DNA of 64,000 bases from Symplocastrum torsivum CPER-KK1 (GCA_019358875.1 JAHHIF010000025.1:36259-100258); one strand, 5' to 3'; positions 46,017 through 54,935 are shown, counted from the first letter of the stretch. Program-made: numbers and translations. Notes: generated from the letters alone by a model not told the origin.

Positions 46017-46499
46017 ATGGCAATTGCCAATATCACAGATGACACGACTCAAGCTTTAGAAGCCTTCCGTCGCTTAAATGTCGATGACCAACTCGCCTTT
46101 CTTTGGTTTGTCTATACCAAGATGGGCGATTCAATTACACCTGCTGCTCCCGGAAGGGCTGCGGAAGAGGTTGCAGAGGGTTTGTTTAATCAAGTCAAGG
46201 AACTGTCTCACGAAGAACAACTGCAAGTGCAACGTGATTTGCTGACCAATGCAGATACGCTCTATTCCCGTGAGTATGGTTCTTTCAGCGCTAACACCAA
46301 GCTCCTATTTTGGTACCGACTCGCTCAAGGGATGGAAAGCGCAACGATTGTACCAATGCCTCCTAATTATGAATTGCAGGGTGAGGCTAAGGAGTTGCTA
46401 GGCGCTATAGAGGGAGCCGACTTTGAGCAGCAAATCACCTTCCTACGAGACAGCGTAGCGCCAACAGGTGCTGAGCCTAAGCCAGGTGCCGAAATCTAA
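46017..46499 (+). CDS. Helical carotenoid protein (OCP N-terminal-domain homologue)
   Basis: 160 residues, only the alpha-helical carotenoid-binding domain of orange carotenoid protein. Features include FRRLNVDDQLAFLWFVYTKM, TPAAPGRAAEEVAEGLFNQV, SHEEQLQVQRDL, and the tunnel residues around SANTKLLFWYRLAQGME. The C-terminal NTF2-like sensor domain of OCP is absent and no separate CTD homologue is adjacent. HCPs bind a keto-carotenoid and quench singlet oxygen or excited phycobilisomes, depending on clade. A perfect GGAGGA ribosome site lies eight to nine bases upstream. It belongs with the Mn-catalase stress island. Confidence 0.93.
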   Translation: MAIANITDDTTQALEAFRRLNVDDQLAFLWFVYTKMGDSITPAAPGRAAEEVAEGLFNQVKELSHEEQLQVQRDLLTNADTLYSREYGSFSANTKLLFWYRLAQGMESATIVPMPPNYELQGEAKELLGAIEGADFEQQITFLRDSVAPTGAEPKPGAEI

Positions 46500-46826
46500 A
46501 ATTTTGTAAGTCTGACAACTAGTGCAAGAAGGCTCTTATGCAGAAGCAAGATTTCTTGTAGAGTAAGCCAATGTCCAACTGGATAGTTATTTCCTCTGCA
46601 CTGCACTAGAGATACATTCTTGAAATAAGAATTTTTCTGGAGCAGACGAGGTCTATCCTTAGCTCCTGAAGAGCAAGAAACGAAAAATACCTTCAGATGA
46701 GAGCTGCTGTGCATCTAAGCTGCACAATCTACATTTAGCGGCACTCTGAAGGTATTTTTATTATTAGCATCAGATAAATTGTGATAAGAACCTTCTCAGT
46801 TAAAGCTGATAGCTGACTGCCTAACC
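46500..46826. other. Spacer between convergent HCP and kinase genes
   Basis: No gene supported. The right half holds the long stem-loop at 46683-46759 and a GCTGATAG tract at 46803-46820. Confidence 0.6.
46683..46759. terminator. Long bidirectional stem-loop, probable shared terminator
   Basis: AAAAATACCTTCAGA and TCTGAAGGTATTTTT are perfect 15-base complements. A nested stem, TGTGCA/TGCACA, lies in the 47-base loop. The A-run on one side and U-run on the other give a terminator on both strands, fitting the convergent ends of the carotenoid-protein and kinase genes. Confidence 0.75.
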
Positions 46827-48962
46827 TCAAAGTCGCCCTCGTCTTATTTTTGCCTTCATAAACAGGTTAACGGCGTACTCATCATTCGGCTCAATTTGGA
46901 GTGCCTTTTGGAGGGAAGAAATTGCCTCATCAACACGTCCAAGTTCCAAGAGGGCTGCACCGCGATCGCGCCAAGCGGCTGCTAAATTTGGCTTAAGTGC
47001 AGTAGCCTGCTCATAAGCTGCGATCGCTTCTTCGGGACGGTTCAGTAGCAGAAGTGCGCCTCCCTGATTACTCCAGGCTTCAGCAAAATCTGGCTTGAGT
47101 GTTGTGGCTTGTTGGTAGAGTGCGAGTGCTTCCTGGTGTTGCTTCTGTTGATCGAGGGCAAACCCTTTACTCCAAAGGGCTTCTGGATAATTTGGATTGA
47201 GAGCAAGGGCTTGGTCACAAGCGGCGATCGCTTTTGCATACTGCTGCTGTATGTTCAGGTTGTAGCAACTGTTCCAATAGGTTTGTGCATCCTCCTGCTG
47301 TGGCTCTGAACGAGGAGGGACGGGAGTAGCAGGTGCCTGTGCTGGAGAGGCTGTAGGCTTGGCAGTAGGCTGCACGAGGGAGGGCGTAGGCTTAGTAGTA
47401 GGCTGTGTTGGTGATGGGGTCGGTTTTGCCGTAGTTGAACGGCTAGGAGAAGATGAAGTCGGCTTGTCGGTAGAATTGGGTGTTGGGCTTTCAGCCGCTG
47501 AATTGTCAGGAGAAGGCGATGTCGAATTGTCGTCACTACTCGTTGGGCTTTCAGTTGCAGAGTCGCCAGGGGAACGTAGGAGGGGCTTCTGTGCAGAGCG
47601 ATTCTCAGGATTAGTTCTCAACTCCCCAAGCCTGCTTGCGATCGCGTCAGCAATTTGATTAGTAAATTCAGGAGATAAGAGCGTTTTTGCCAGTAGAGCG
47701 ATTGCACCTACAGCAACTAAAACACCAAGAATTGGCAAAAGCTTAATAGAACGTCTATGGGCGACACTCGGTGTAGTAACTGTTGGAGTAGAACTTCCCG
47801 AGGAGTTCAGATGCTGAGATTGCTGTCGGGAATTCGTTGAGCCTATCCCTTGACCAGTTGGTTGAGGCTGAACGGATGGTTCTGTCGGCACCCAAATATT
47901 TGTTGGGGTTGAATCTCCACTAGTCCCCGTCGCTTCGCTAGTCGGTTGAGGCTGAACGGATGCTTCTTTATAAACCCAAATATTTGTTGGGGTTGAATCT
48001 CCACTAGTCCCCGTCGCTTCGCCAGTCGGTTGTAGTGGTAGGGGTAATCCTGATGTGGCTTCAGGCCACTCTTGAGTAGGAGGCTCAGCGTTTGTTGGTG
48101 TTGCTGATAAGTTCCGCAGAGCTTCCAGTGCTTCGGCTGCTGTCGGGTAGCGAACACGGAAGTCATAGCGCACCATCTGGTCAATAAATGCTGCCAGTTC
48201 TGGACTGACTTGTTCGGCATGGTTACGCCACTCGATTTCACCAGTCTGTGGGTTTTCCTGCAAACGCCTAGGATGAATTCCTGTCAACGCCTGGATGCCA
48301 ATAATCCCAACCGCGTAAACGTCACTACTAAAGCGGGGATTTCCACCCAACTGTTCCTTCGGTGTGTAGCCTTGAGTACCAATGGAGATTGTCTTCGTCT
48401 GCCCTGACTGAGGACTGACAACTTGCGTGCTGGCTTGCTTTACTGCACCAAAGTCAATTAGGACAATTCTGCGATCGTGTTTGCGGCGAATCAGGTTAGA
48501 AGGTTTGATATCGCGGTGAATGACATGCTGTTGATGGACAAAAGCTAAAACCTGTAGCAGGTCTTGCAACAAGGCAATTACCCGCTCCTCCTGCCAAAGC
48601 CTTCCTCCCACAAACTCCTGAGTCAGTGGCTCCCCTTCGATTAACTCCTGAGCAAGATAAAACTCTTGATTATCCTCAAAGTGAGCGAGTAACCGAGGGA
48701 TTTGGTCGTGGTTACCCAGTTGATAAAGAACTTGAGCTTCGATGTCAAATAGACGTCTTGCTGTTTGCAGTCCTGCCGCATCACTGACTTGAGGCTTGAG
48801 CTGTTTAACCACGCAAGGGGGATGACCTGGCAAGTGTAAGTCTTCTGCCAGAAACGTTTGACCAAAACCACCAGCCCCTAGTTCGCTGACAATCTTGTAA
48901 CGTCCGCCTAGGGGCTTGTCTGGGTCGGTTGTTTGAAACAGACGTAAGAGGTTCAATCCCAT
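46827..48962 (-). CDS. Serine/threonine protein kinase with TPR C-terminus
   Basis: 711 residues. The N-terminal Hanks-type kinase domain (about 15-285) has LGAGGFGQTFLAEDL, catalytic HRDIKPSNLI and DFGAVK. A proline/serine/threonine-rich linker contains a 28-residue tandem duplication (PTNIWV units). A membrane helix (LLPILGVLVAVGAIALLAKTLL, about 405-427) precedes a second low-complexity stretch and at least three TPRs (about 570-700, for example NPNYPEALWSKGFALDQQKQ). The TPR part would lie outside the cytoplasm as a sensor or docking module. It is divergent from an FHA/membrane protein gene, a probable phospho-reader partner. Confidence 0.93.
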   Translation of the reverse strand: MGLNLLRLFQTTDPDKPLGGRYKIVSELGAGGFGQTFLAEDLHLPGHPPCVVKQLKPQVSDAAGLQTARRLFDIEAQVLYQLGNHDQIPRLLAHFEDNQEFYLAQELIEGEPLTQEFVGGRLWQEERVIALLQDLLQVLAFVHQQHVIHRDIKPSNLIRRKHDRRIVLIDFGAVKQASTQVVSPQSGQTKTISIGTQGYTPKEQLGGNPRFSSDVYAVGIIGIQALTGIHPRRLQENPQTGEIEWRNHAEQVSPELAAFIDQMVRYDFRVRYPTAAEALEALRNLSATPTNAEPPTQEWPEATSGLPLPLQPTGEATGTSGDSTPTNIWVYKEASVQPQPTSEATGTSGDSTPTNIWVPTEPSVQPQPTGQGIGSTNSRQQSQHLNSSGSSTPTVTTPSVAHRRSIKLLPILGVLVAVGAIALLAKTLLSPEFTNQIADAIASRLGELRTNPENRSAQKPLLRSPGDSATESPTSSDDNSTSPSPDNSAAESPTPNSTDKPTSSSPSRSTTAKPTPSPTQPTTKPTPSLVQPTAKPTASPAQAPATPVPPRSEPQQEDAQTYWNSCYNLNIQQQYAKAIAACDQALALNPNYPEALWSKGFALDQQKQHQEALALYQQATTLKPDFAEAWSNQGGALLLLNRPEEAIAAYEQATALKPNLAAAWRDRGAALLELGRVDEAISSLQKALQIEPNDEYAVNLFMKAKIRRGRL
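47860..48027. repeat. 84-base tandem duplication inside the kinase gene
   Basis: Two units starting GGTTGAGGCTGAACGGATG at 47860 and 47944, nearly identical except a central patch. It keeps the frame and duplicates 28 residues of the Pro/Thr-rich linker. Confidence 0.9.
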
Positions 48963-49250
48963 GCTTTGCCCCTGAGAGAGAGAGCAGTTGCTATTATATC
49001 CACCTGCTTTCTCAAGTGTTTTCGACTATATTACTTTATGATCCCCTGACGATGGCGGAACACCTGTAGCTGGTCAACAACTACCTTAAGGGAGTACCCA
49101 GCCTCGCTGGTGAATCGACGTTAGACTAACCGTTAAGGTTCCCGTTTTTAGCCAAATTTTCAGAAAATTCTAGCGAAACCGGATGTTCCTGACTGCCCTG
49201 AGTTTCTACTGGTAAATAACGCTGGAAGACATTCTATATCTGCTGAGCTT

Positions 49251-49796
49251 ATGTACGTTCAATTGACGTGGGAAGACCCAGTAACAGGTGAGTTACAGCG
49301 ACCGCTTTTGGCTCCCCCCATCGCGCTTGGTCGAGACCTCCAGCAAATGCCGGAGCAGTTGGGAGAAAAGACTGTCTCTCGTCTAGAGTTAGCAGATAGT
49401 CAAATTTCCCGATTTCATGCTCTGATTACAGTGGCAAATTCTCAGCTATATGTCACTGACCAGAGTACCAATGGAACATTTCTGAACGGGCGACCGATTC
49501 GTCCAGGCATACAGCCCCTTTCTAGCAAGGATACGCTGCGTATTGGTCCCTACAAAATTACGGCAACCTTAGTACGGGAAAATGACATTGACGCTACGGA
49601 GCAAAACCGTGAGCAGACGAATATCCCCCAGCTTTCTCACTCTCTCCATAAGAATGTTTTGGTTGTTTGGTTAATCGGTGGGCTTGTACTACTGTTTATG
49701 GCGGTTGGTGCTTGGGTATTGGTTAGTACACTGCTAGAAAATTCTCGTCCTCGTGTACCAACAACGACAACACCAACAAGTCGTTTACCGTCTTGA
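49251..49796 (+). CDS. FHA-domain protein with C-terminal membrane helix
   Basis: 181 residues. The FHA domain (about 25-105) shows LGRDLQQMP, the phosphothreonine-binding SRLELADSQISRFHALI and QSTNGTFLNGRPI. A linker and one transmembrane helix (VVWLIGGLVLLFMAVGAWVLV, about 138-160) follow, with a short Thr/Pro tail. It would display the FHA domain in the cytoplasm at the membrane. The Ser/Thr kinase is divergently transcribed next door and an MscS channel follows on the same strand, so the FHA protein could link kinase and channel. That link is inference. Confidence 0.9.
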   Translation: MYVQLTWEDPVTGELQRPLLAPPIALGRDLQQMPEQLGEKTVSRLELADSQISRFHALITVANSQLYVTDQSTNGTFLNGRPIRPGIQPLSSKDTLRIGPYKITATLVRENDIDATEQNREQTNIPQLSHSLHKNVLVVWLIGGLVLLFMAVGAWVLVSTLLENSRPRVPTTTTPTSRLPS

Positions 49797-49979
49797 GTGT
49801 ATGGGTTTGCGATCGCTATCAAACTCGGCGTAATTTAGAGCATCCTAACATTGTCAAAGTTCTAAGCCTTGAAACCTTTAGATTCCAGTTCACTAAGTAT
49901 TAATCTCTTTCTTCCTCGGCTATCCTTGCCTGTTTTCCTGGATATGCGATCTCTTAATCCCTTTTCTATGTCTTAACCA

Positions 49980-52058
49980 ATGCCTTCCTCCAAGCAAACG
50001 TCTTTCACAGCCTCTAGTGGTGTTCTCAATTTAGCGGCTCGATGGTTCTGGCGTAGAAGTTGGAAAACGATTGAGCGCTTAGCATTAGTAACAAAGCGAT
50101 GCTGGATGTTGATACTGCTTGGGACGCTGACGCTGCTTTTGACTTTAAGCTTTCCCAGCTTGGCGCAAACCTCTAGCAGTGCAGCAGAAGCCCCTGTGGT
50201 GCTGGATGGTCGGGTGTTGTTTCAGGTAAGAAATGCTGGTAACTTCTCTGCTGCTGAGCGGGCGGGGATTATTAACAACAATCTTGAACAAGAGGTGCGC
50301 TCTCGTGAACCCCTGAAGATTGAAGTTGTTCAGGAGAATCAGAGGAGCATCATTCGCTCATCGACAAGTAGTAACGGAGTGCCGCCGCAGGAAGGTCGAG
50401 ATTTAGTTACCGTCACTGAGGGCGATGTCATTCCTGGTACTAGCCTCGCTCGTCAAGCGAACATCTGGCGAAACGTGATTGAAGATGCTTTGCAGCAGGG
50501 ACGATTGGAGCGAACCCTCGCCTATTACCGTCTAGCACTGCTTTACAGTTTGGGTGGGCTACTAGGAGCGATCGCGTTTCACTTCATATTAGGATTTTTA
50601 TGGCGATTGCTAGCTCGCCGCCTGACGCGCTGGCTCGGTAACCCCGCTTCTCCTCTCCATCCCTGGGAACCGTCAGCAAAATTATTTCTACAACTAGCGC
50701 TTTTAGGCTTGCAAGCAGGTATGTGGATAGCGGTTGGCTTCTACATTACCGATATCTTTCCCAAAACTCGGATCTGGCGCTATAAGCTATTCAACTTCCT
50801 CACGTCCCCAATTGTCAGTTTAGGTGAGAGCAACTATTCTGCACTCCAACTTTTGCTTCTACTGGCTTTTACCGTTGGCTTGTGGTTCGCCGTCAGTGGA
50901 ATTACCCGACTATTCCGGTTCTACATCCTGAGCCGAACTGGGGCGGAACTGCGGGTGCAGGAAGTGGTTGCTGTTCTAACACAGTACATCCTCACGTTCC
51001 TGGGGCTAATTGTGCTGCTACAAATTTGGGGGCTAGATGTCCGTTCCCTCGCGATTCTTGCCAGTGTTCTCGGTGTGGGGATTGGCTTCGGTGTACAAAA
51101 TATTACCAACAACCTGATCAGTGGCTTAATTATCACCCTGGAGCGACCGATTCAGCTAGGGGATTTTGTGAATGTTGGTCAGTTGATGGGAACTGTGGAG
51201 CGGATTGGGGCACGTAGCACTCAGATTCGTACTCTTGACCAGGTGACAATTATTGTTCCCAACTCCCGCTTTTTGGAGACTGAGGTCATCAACTGGAGCC
51301 ACGGCGACCCAGTTTCCCGCCTACGGCTTCCGGTGGGAGTGGCTTACGGTTCCAATGTTGAGCAGGTACAAGCCGCATTACTAGAAGCAGCAAGGAGTCA
51401 CCCAGAGGTATTAGTCAGACCTCAACCTCAGGTTTGGTTCCAAGGATTTGGTGATAGCGCTATCAACTTTGACCTCTTAGTCTGGACTGGTGAACCTAAG
51501 ACACAAGCTCGTGTCAAGAGTGACCTCTACTACCGCATTGAGGCAAGTTTGCGCCGTTATGGAATTGAAGTACCGTTTCCCCAGCGTGACATAAATGTGC
51601 GATCGCCTCAACTAGACGAGTTCCTCGCAGCCTGGTTGCGGCAAAATGCACCGACAACTCCACAACAACAGCTTTTCTCTCCCAATGGCGGCAAACTCAA
51701 CCATCACCCACAAAATCCATCTGTTGTTACATCGGTAGGACAACTATCTGAGCCGTCTTCGGATGCTCAAACTAGGGAAAAACTGGCAGCCGTGGACATT
51801 GAGGCATTGGTAGTAGCGATGCGGGAACCGGGGGGAGTGGAGATTAAAGACCGTAGCGAACGCTTAAATCTCTATCCCGTCTGCTTCATTGGCTCAGAGG
51901 CAGTTGACTGGTTAATGCAGAAACAAAGTTGTACACGGGAAGAAGCAATCCAACTGGGGCAACTCCTAATTGAGCAGGGAATCATCCATCATGTCTATGA
52001 TGAACATCCTTTTCGTGATGGATATGTCTTCTATCGTTTTTATACCGATGAAGAGTAA
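49980..52058 (+). CDS. MscS-family mechanosensitive channel with C-terminal DEP domain
   Basis: 692 residues. A signal peptide ends near SFPSLAQ; an extracytoplasmic region and several helices follow. The MscS pore helix and beta domain run from ILASVLGVGIGFGVQNITNN and LISGLIITLERPIQLGDFV through GTVERIGARSTQIRTLD. The C-terminal cage contains PVGVAYGSNVEQVQAALLEA. After a linker (about 555-600) the last 85 residues (AMREPGGVEIKDRSERLNLY, CFIGSEAVDWLM, EEAIQLGQLLIEQGIIHHVY) have the DEP-domain pattern. DEP domains mediate membrane or signalling-protein contact; in a channel this is unusual. Confidence 0.88.
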   Translation: MPSSKQTSFTASSGVLNLAARWFWRRSWKTIERLALVTKRCWMLILLGTLTLLLTLSFPSLAQTSSSAAEAPVVLDGRVLFQVRNAGNFSAAERAGIINNNLEQEVRSREPLKIEVVQENQRSIIRSSTSSNGVPPQEGRDLVTVTEGDVIPGTSLARQANIWRNVIEDALQQGRLERTLAYYRLALLYSLGGLLGAIAFHFILGFLWRLLARRLTRWLGNPASPLHPWEPSAKLFLQLALLGLQAGMWIAVGFYITDIFPKTRIWRYKLFNFLTSPIVSLGESNYSALQLLLLLAFTVGLWFAVSGITRLFRFYILSRTGAELRVQEVVAVLTQYILTFLGLIVLLQIWGLDVRSLAILASVLGVGIGFGVQNITNNLISGLIITLERPIQLGDFVNVGQLMGTVERIGARSTQIRTLDQVTIIVPNSRFLETEVINWSHGDPVSRLRLPVGVAYGSNVEQVQAALLEAARSHPEVLVRPQPQVWFQGFGDSAINFDLLVWTGEPKTQARVKSDLYYRIEASLRRYGIEVPFPQRDINVRSPQLDEFLAAWLRQNAPTTPQQQLFSPNGGKLNHHPQNPSVVTSVGQLSEPSSDAQTREKLAAVDIEALVVAMREPGGVEIKDRSERLNLYPVCFIGSEAVDWLMQKQSCTREEAIQLGQLLIEQGIIHHVYDEHPFRDGYVFYRFYTDEE

Positions 52059-52131
52059 TTGATTTCCTAGCTCCTTAGAGGCTACCGAATCCGGATTAGC
52101 TACCCCCTTTTTCAGCAACCAATAAAGCTTT

Positions 52132-52160
52132 GTAGAGGCGTTCCGCCGGAACGTCTCTAC
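52132..52160. repeat. Dispersed palindrome GTAGAG.CGTTCC
   Basis: GTAGAGGCGTTCC and GGAACGTCTCTAC pair around GCC with one mismatch. It lies between the convergent channel gene and the small hypothetical gene and could end both messages; the sequence is a common dispersed cyanobacterial repeat. Confidence 0.7.
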
Positions 52161-52212
52161 GACTAGAACCCAAAAAGGGGCTAGAGAATCGGATTTGGTA
52201 TCAAGCGTCCTT

Positions 52213-52416
52213 CTATTTACTGAACAACGGCTCACCGTCAACTTCCGGCTGACAATCAAAGACTACTTCAAAGGAGGCATTAGGCATCTGTTGGCGCAAA
52301 AACTGCAAGTGACCATCAGCATCTGAGCGACTGCGGAACCGACTAACGACAGTCCGTTGCATGTTGGGAAGAAGACGTGCAATTACCCAAGGACTGATAC
52401 GTTCTTTGTAGGTCAT
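52213..52416 (-). CDS. Small conserved-looking hypothetical protein
   Basis: 67 residues, MTYKERISPWVIARLLPNMQ to a hydrophilic C-terminus with FEVVFDCQPEVDG. Arg- and Gln-rich, without membrane helix. The compositional balance and convergent position suggest a true small gene. I do not recognise the family; the pattern SRFRSRSDADGHLQFLRQQM is reminiscent of short cyanobacterial proteins of unknown role. Confidence 0.6.
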   Translation of the reverse strand: MTYKERISPWVIARLLPNMQRTVVSRFRSRSDADGHLQFLRQQMPNASFEVVFDCQPEVDGEPLFSK

Positions 52417-52581
52417 AAAGTTGTTTAAGTTTAGAAAAATTCTGATGAGACACTGAGGAACAGGGAGACTTTAGGGTGACTACCTTGTTGTATTTGTTAA
52501 AAGACTAAATTACTCGACTAATCTAATCGTTTATTCTAATATACCATACCATGTCAACTAAAAAATCAAGTCAATAGCCAC

Positions 52582-52800
52582 ATGGAGAATGATTCTCCCT
52601 TAAGAAGACTGCGTGAACAAGCAGATTTAACTCAGGAACAGTTGTCAGTAAGGTTAGCCGTTTCCACATCTACACTAAGACGTTGGGAAAATGGAGGTGT
52701 TGAACCTGCAATGACCCGTGAACAGTGGGAAATATTTTGTGATGCAGTTGGTGTTCCCTTCGAGAATCTACCGAAAAAGCTAAATCTGCGATCGCAATAA
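52582..52800 (+). CDS. XRE-family helix-turn-helix regulator
   Basis: 72 residues, a single Cro/C1-type HTH: LRRLREQADLTQEQLSVRLA and VSTSTLRRWENGGVEPAMTR. It binds DNA or acts as an antitoxin-like regulator. It lies 101 bases upstream of the ADP-ribosylglycohydrolase gene on the same strand, so it may regulate that gene. Confidence 0.85.
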   Translation: MENDSPLRRLREQADLTQEQLSVRLAVSTSTLRRWENGGVEPAMTREQWEIFCDAVGVPFENLPKKLNLRSQ

Positions 52801-52901
52801 TCTTACTGAAGAAAGGAGCGATGCATCTTGTGGTGCTGCTAACGCGATCGCTTCAAACCTTCTGCCAAAATTAAGCTATCAGCGATAAGAGTCATTTCAA
52901 A

Positions 52902-53840
52902 ATGGAGCCAATTGAGCGTTACCGTGGCAGCCTTTTAGGCTTGGCAGTGGGAGATGCGGTGGGAACCACACTAGAGTTCAAGCCACCCGGTTCATTTACA
53001 CCCATTGAGGATATGGTTGGCGGTGGTCCGTTCCAGCTACAGTCAGGGCAATGGACAGATGATACTTCAATGGCTCTGTGCTTAGCTGAGAGTTTAATCG
53101 AGCAACAGGGTTTTAATCCCGTTCATCAATTACAGAAATATCTGCAATGGTATCGGGAAGGCTACCTGAGCAGCACAGGTCGATGTTTCGACATTGGCAA
53201 CACCACGATAGATGGACTGAGACAGTTTGAGAAGACACAGGAACCGTATTGTGGTTCCACTGACCCCCGAAGTGCTGGCAATGGCTCGATTATGCGATTA
53301 GCTCCAGTACCGTTGTTTTATGCCAAAAGACCTCTAGAAGCGATCGCAAAGTCAGCAGAGAGTTCGCGAACAACTCACCAAGCAACAGTCGCTGTTGAGG
53401 GTTGCCGCTATTTGGGGGCGCTCATCGTTGGCGCTGTCAATGGAGTAAGCCGAGAAGAATTGCTTTCAAAACGATATAGTCCTGTTCCTGGCTACTGGGA
53501 AAAAAACCCGTTAGTTGAGGAAATTGACGAAATCGCCTTAGGGTCATTCAAACACCGCCAACCCCCAGAGATACAGGGGTCAGGCTACGTGGTTAAATCT
53601 CTAGAAGCGGCGTTATGGGCTTTTTATAACAGTCATTCGTTTCGAGAAGGATGTTTGCTTGCCGTTAACTTAGGCGATGATGCAGATACAACAGGCGCTG
53701 TTTATGGACAGTTGGCAGGAGCCTTCTATGGGGAAAGCGGAATACCAGAATCCTGGCGTTCTCAGCTAGCTTACCGTCAGCGAATAGAGTCAATGGCTGA
53801 CCAACTGTTTACCCTAGCTCAATCTTCTGCAAATTTATGA
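52902..53840 (+). CDS. ADP-ribosylglycohydrolase family protein (DraG-like)
   Basis: 312 residues. It begins YRGSLLGLAVGDAVGTTLEF and has the metal-binding motifs WTDDTSMALCLAESL and NLGDDADTTGAVYGQLAGAF, with GNGSIMRLAP between. DraG-type enzymes remove ADP-ribose from proteins or nucleic acids or cleave related substrates using two magnesium or manganese ions. An XRE regulator precedes it. No DraT, DarT or other ADP-ribosyltransferase gene is seen in the window. Its last six bases overlap the end of aroB on the opposite strand. Confidence 0.92.
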   Translation: MEPIERYRGSLLGLAVGDAVGTTLEFKPPGSFTPIEDMVGGGPFQLQSGQWTDDTSMALCLAESLIEQQGFNPVHQLQKYLQWYREGYLSSTGRCFDIGNTTIDGLRQFEKTQEPYCGSTDPRSAGNGSIMRLAPVPLFYAKRPLEAIAKSAESSRTTHQATVAVEGCRYLGALIVGAVNGVSREELLSKRYSPVPGYWEKNPLVEEIDEIALGSFKHRQPPEIQGSGYVVKSLEAALWAFYNSHSFREGCLLAVNLGDDADTTGAVYGQLAGAFYGESGIPESWRSQLAYRQRIESMADQLFTLAQSSANL

Positions 53841-54935
53841 CGGCTGCATTTGCTGAAGTACTTGCCGAATCACATCTGCGGGTACTTGGTCAGTTATTGT
53901 TACCGCACCAATTTGGGTAGGAAGAACAAATCGCACCTTACCCGCCTCGACTTTCTTATCCGTTTGGAGGCTATCGAGAATTGCTTCAATGTCCAGCTTA
54001 CTGGGTAACTGAGTGGGTAATCCCGCTTTCTGAATCAAAGCGTCTTGACATTGGGCGTCCTCTGGCTTCCACATCTGGAGTTGCACCGCAATTTGACCCG
54101 CCGCAACCATCCCAATTGCAACAGCTTCCCCGTGATTCACTAGCTTATAACCTGTCAAGCTTTCCACCGCATGACCAATTGTGTGACCGTAGTTCAGAAT
54201 TGCTCTTAACCCTGTTTCTTTTTCATCCTTACTAACAACATCAGCTTTCGCTTGGCAGGAGCAAGAGAGAATAGTCTCCAGCAACTCCTCATTCACATAC
54301 CGTAGTTGGTCGAGACGCTTTGCCTCTTCCAGCTTGGCAAATAGCTCAGCATCCCAAATAATGCCGTACTTAATTACCTCTGCCATCCCCGCACGAAATT
54401 CTCGTGGTGGCAATGTTTTTAAAACGGAGGGGTCAATTAAAACAAATCGTGGTTGATAAAACGCACCAATCAAGTTCTTCCCTTGGGGATGATTAACACC
54501 AGTCTTACCACCAACGGAGGAATCAACCATTGCCAAGAGCGAGGTCGGCACCTGTACAACGTTAATCCCCCGCAACCAGGTAGCGGCAGCAAAACCAGCC
54601 ATATCACCAACCACTCCACCCCCCAAGGCAACCATTGTAGAGGAGCGTTCTAAGCGCTGTTGCAGGGCGATATCATAGATTTTTTGTAGAGTCTTGAGCG
54701 TTTTATAGCGCTCACCTGCTGGCAGGATACAGCTTTCCACTTCATATCCCACTAAATTTAACGCCGCGATCGCTTTTTCCCCATATTTTTTGAAAATGAC
54801 TGGATTAGACACCACTAAAACTTTCTTACCCAGCTTCAGGCGGCTCATCCAAACCCCCAAATCATCCAATCCGCCTGTCACGAAGGCAATATCGTAAGAC
54901 TGCTCTGGTACATCCACACGAATTACAGACTTCAT
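53835..54935 (-). CDS. aroB: 3-dehydroquinate synthase
   Basis: 366 residues. NAD-binding GGGVVGDMAGFAAATWLRGI, QVPTSLLAMVDSSVGGKTGV and ILNYGHTIGHAVE (zinc ligands) are diagnostic. It converts DAHP to 3-dehydroquinate, the second step of the shikimate pathway. It overlaps the end of the ADP-ribosylglycohydrolase gene by six bases and is divergent from petL, with 90 bases between the starts. Confidence 0.97.
   Translation of the reverse strand: MKSVIRVDVPEQSYDIAFVTGGLDDLGVWMSRLKLGKKVLVVSNPVIFKKYGEKAIAALNLVGYEVESCILPAGERYKTLKTLQKIYDIALQQRLERSSTMVALGGGVVGDMAGFAAATWLRGINVVQVPTSLLAMVDSSVGGKTGVNHPQGKNLIGAFYQPRFVLIDPSVLKTLPPREFRAGMAEVIKYGIIWDAELFAKLEEAKRLDQLRYVNEELLETILSCSCQAKADVVSKDEKETGLRAILNYGHTIGHAVESLTGYKLVNHGEAVAIGMVAAGQIAVQLQMWKPEDAQCQDALIQKAGLPTQLPSKLDIEAILDSLQTDKKVEAGKVRFVLPTQIGAVTITDQVPADVIRQVLQQMQPS

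Noticed and set aside
47359..47658. Val/Gly-rich plus-strand frame in the kinase gene
   Set aside because: Produced by the low-complexity Ser/Pro/Thr linker read in antisense.
48963..49250. Possible tRNA or riboswitch in the kinase/FHA spacer
   Set aside because: CGACGTTAGACTAACCGTTAAGG looked structured, but no cloverleaf with a TTCRANNC arm can be built and no known riboswitch core is present.
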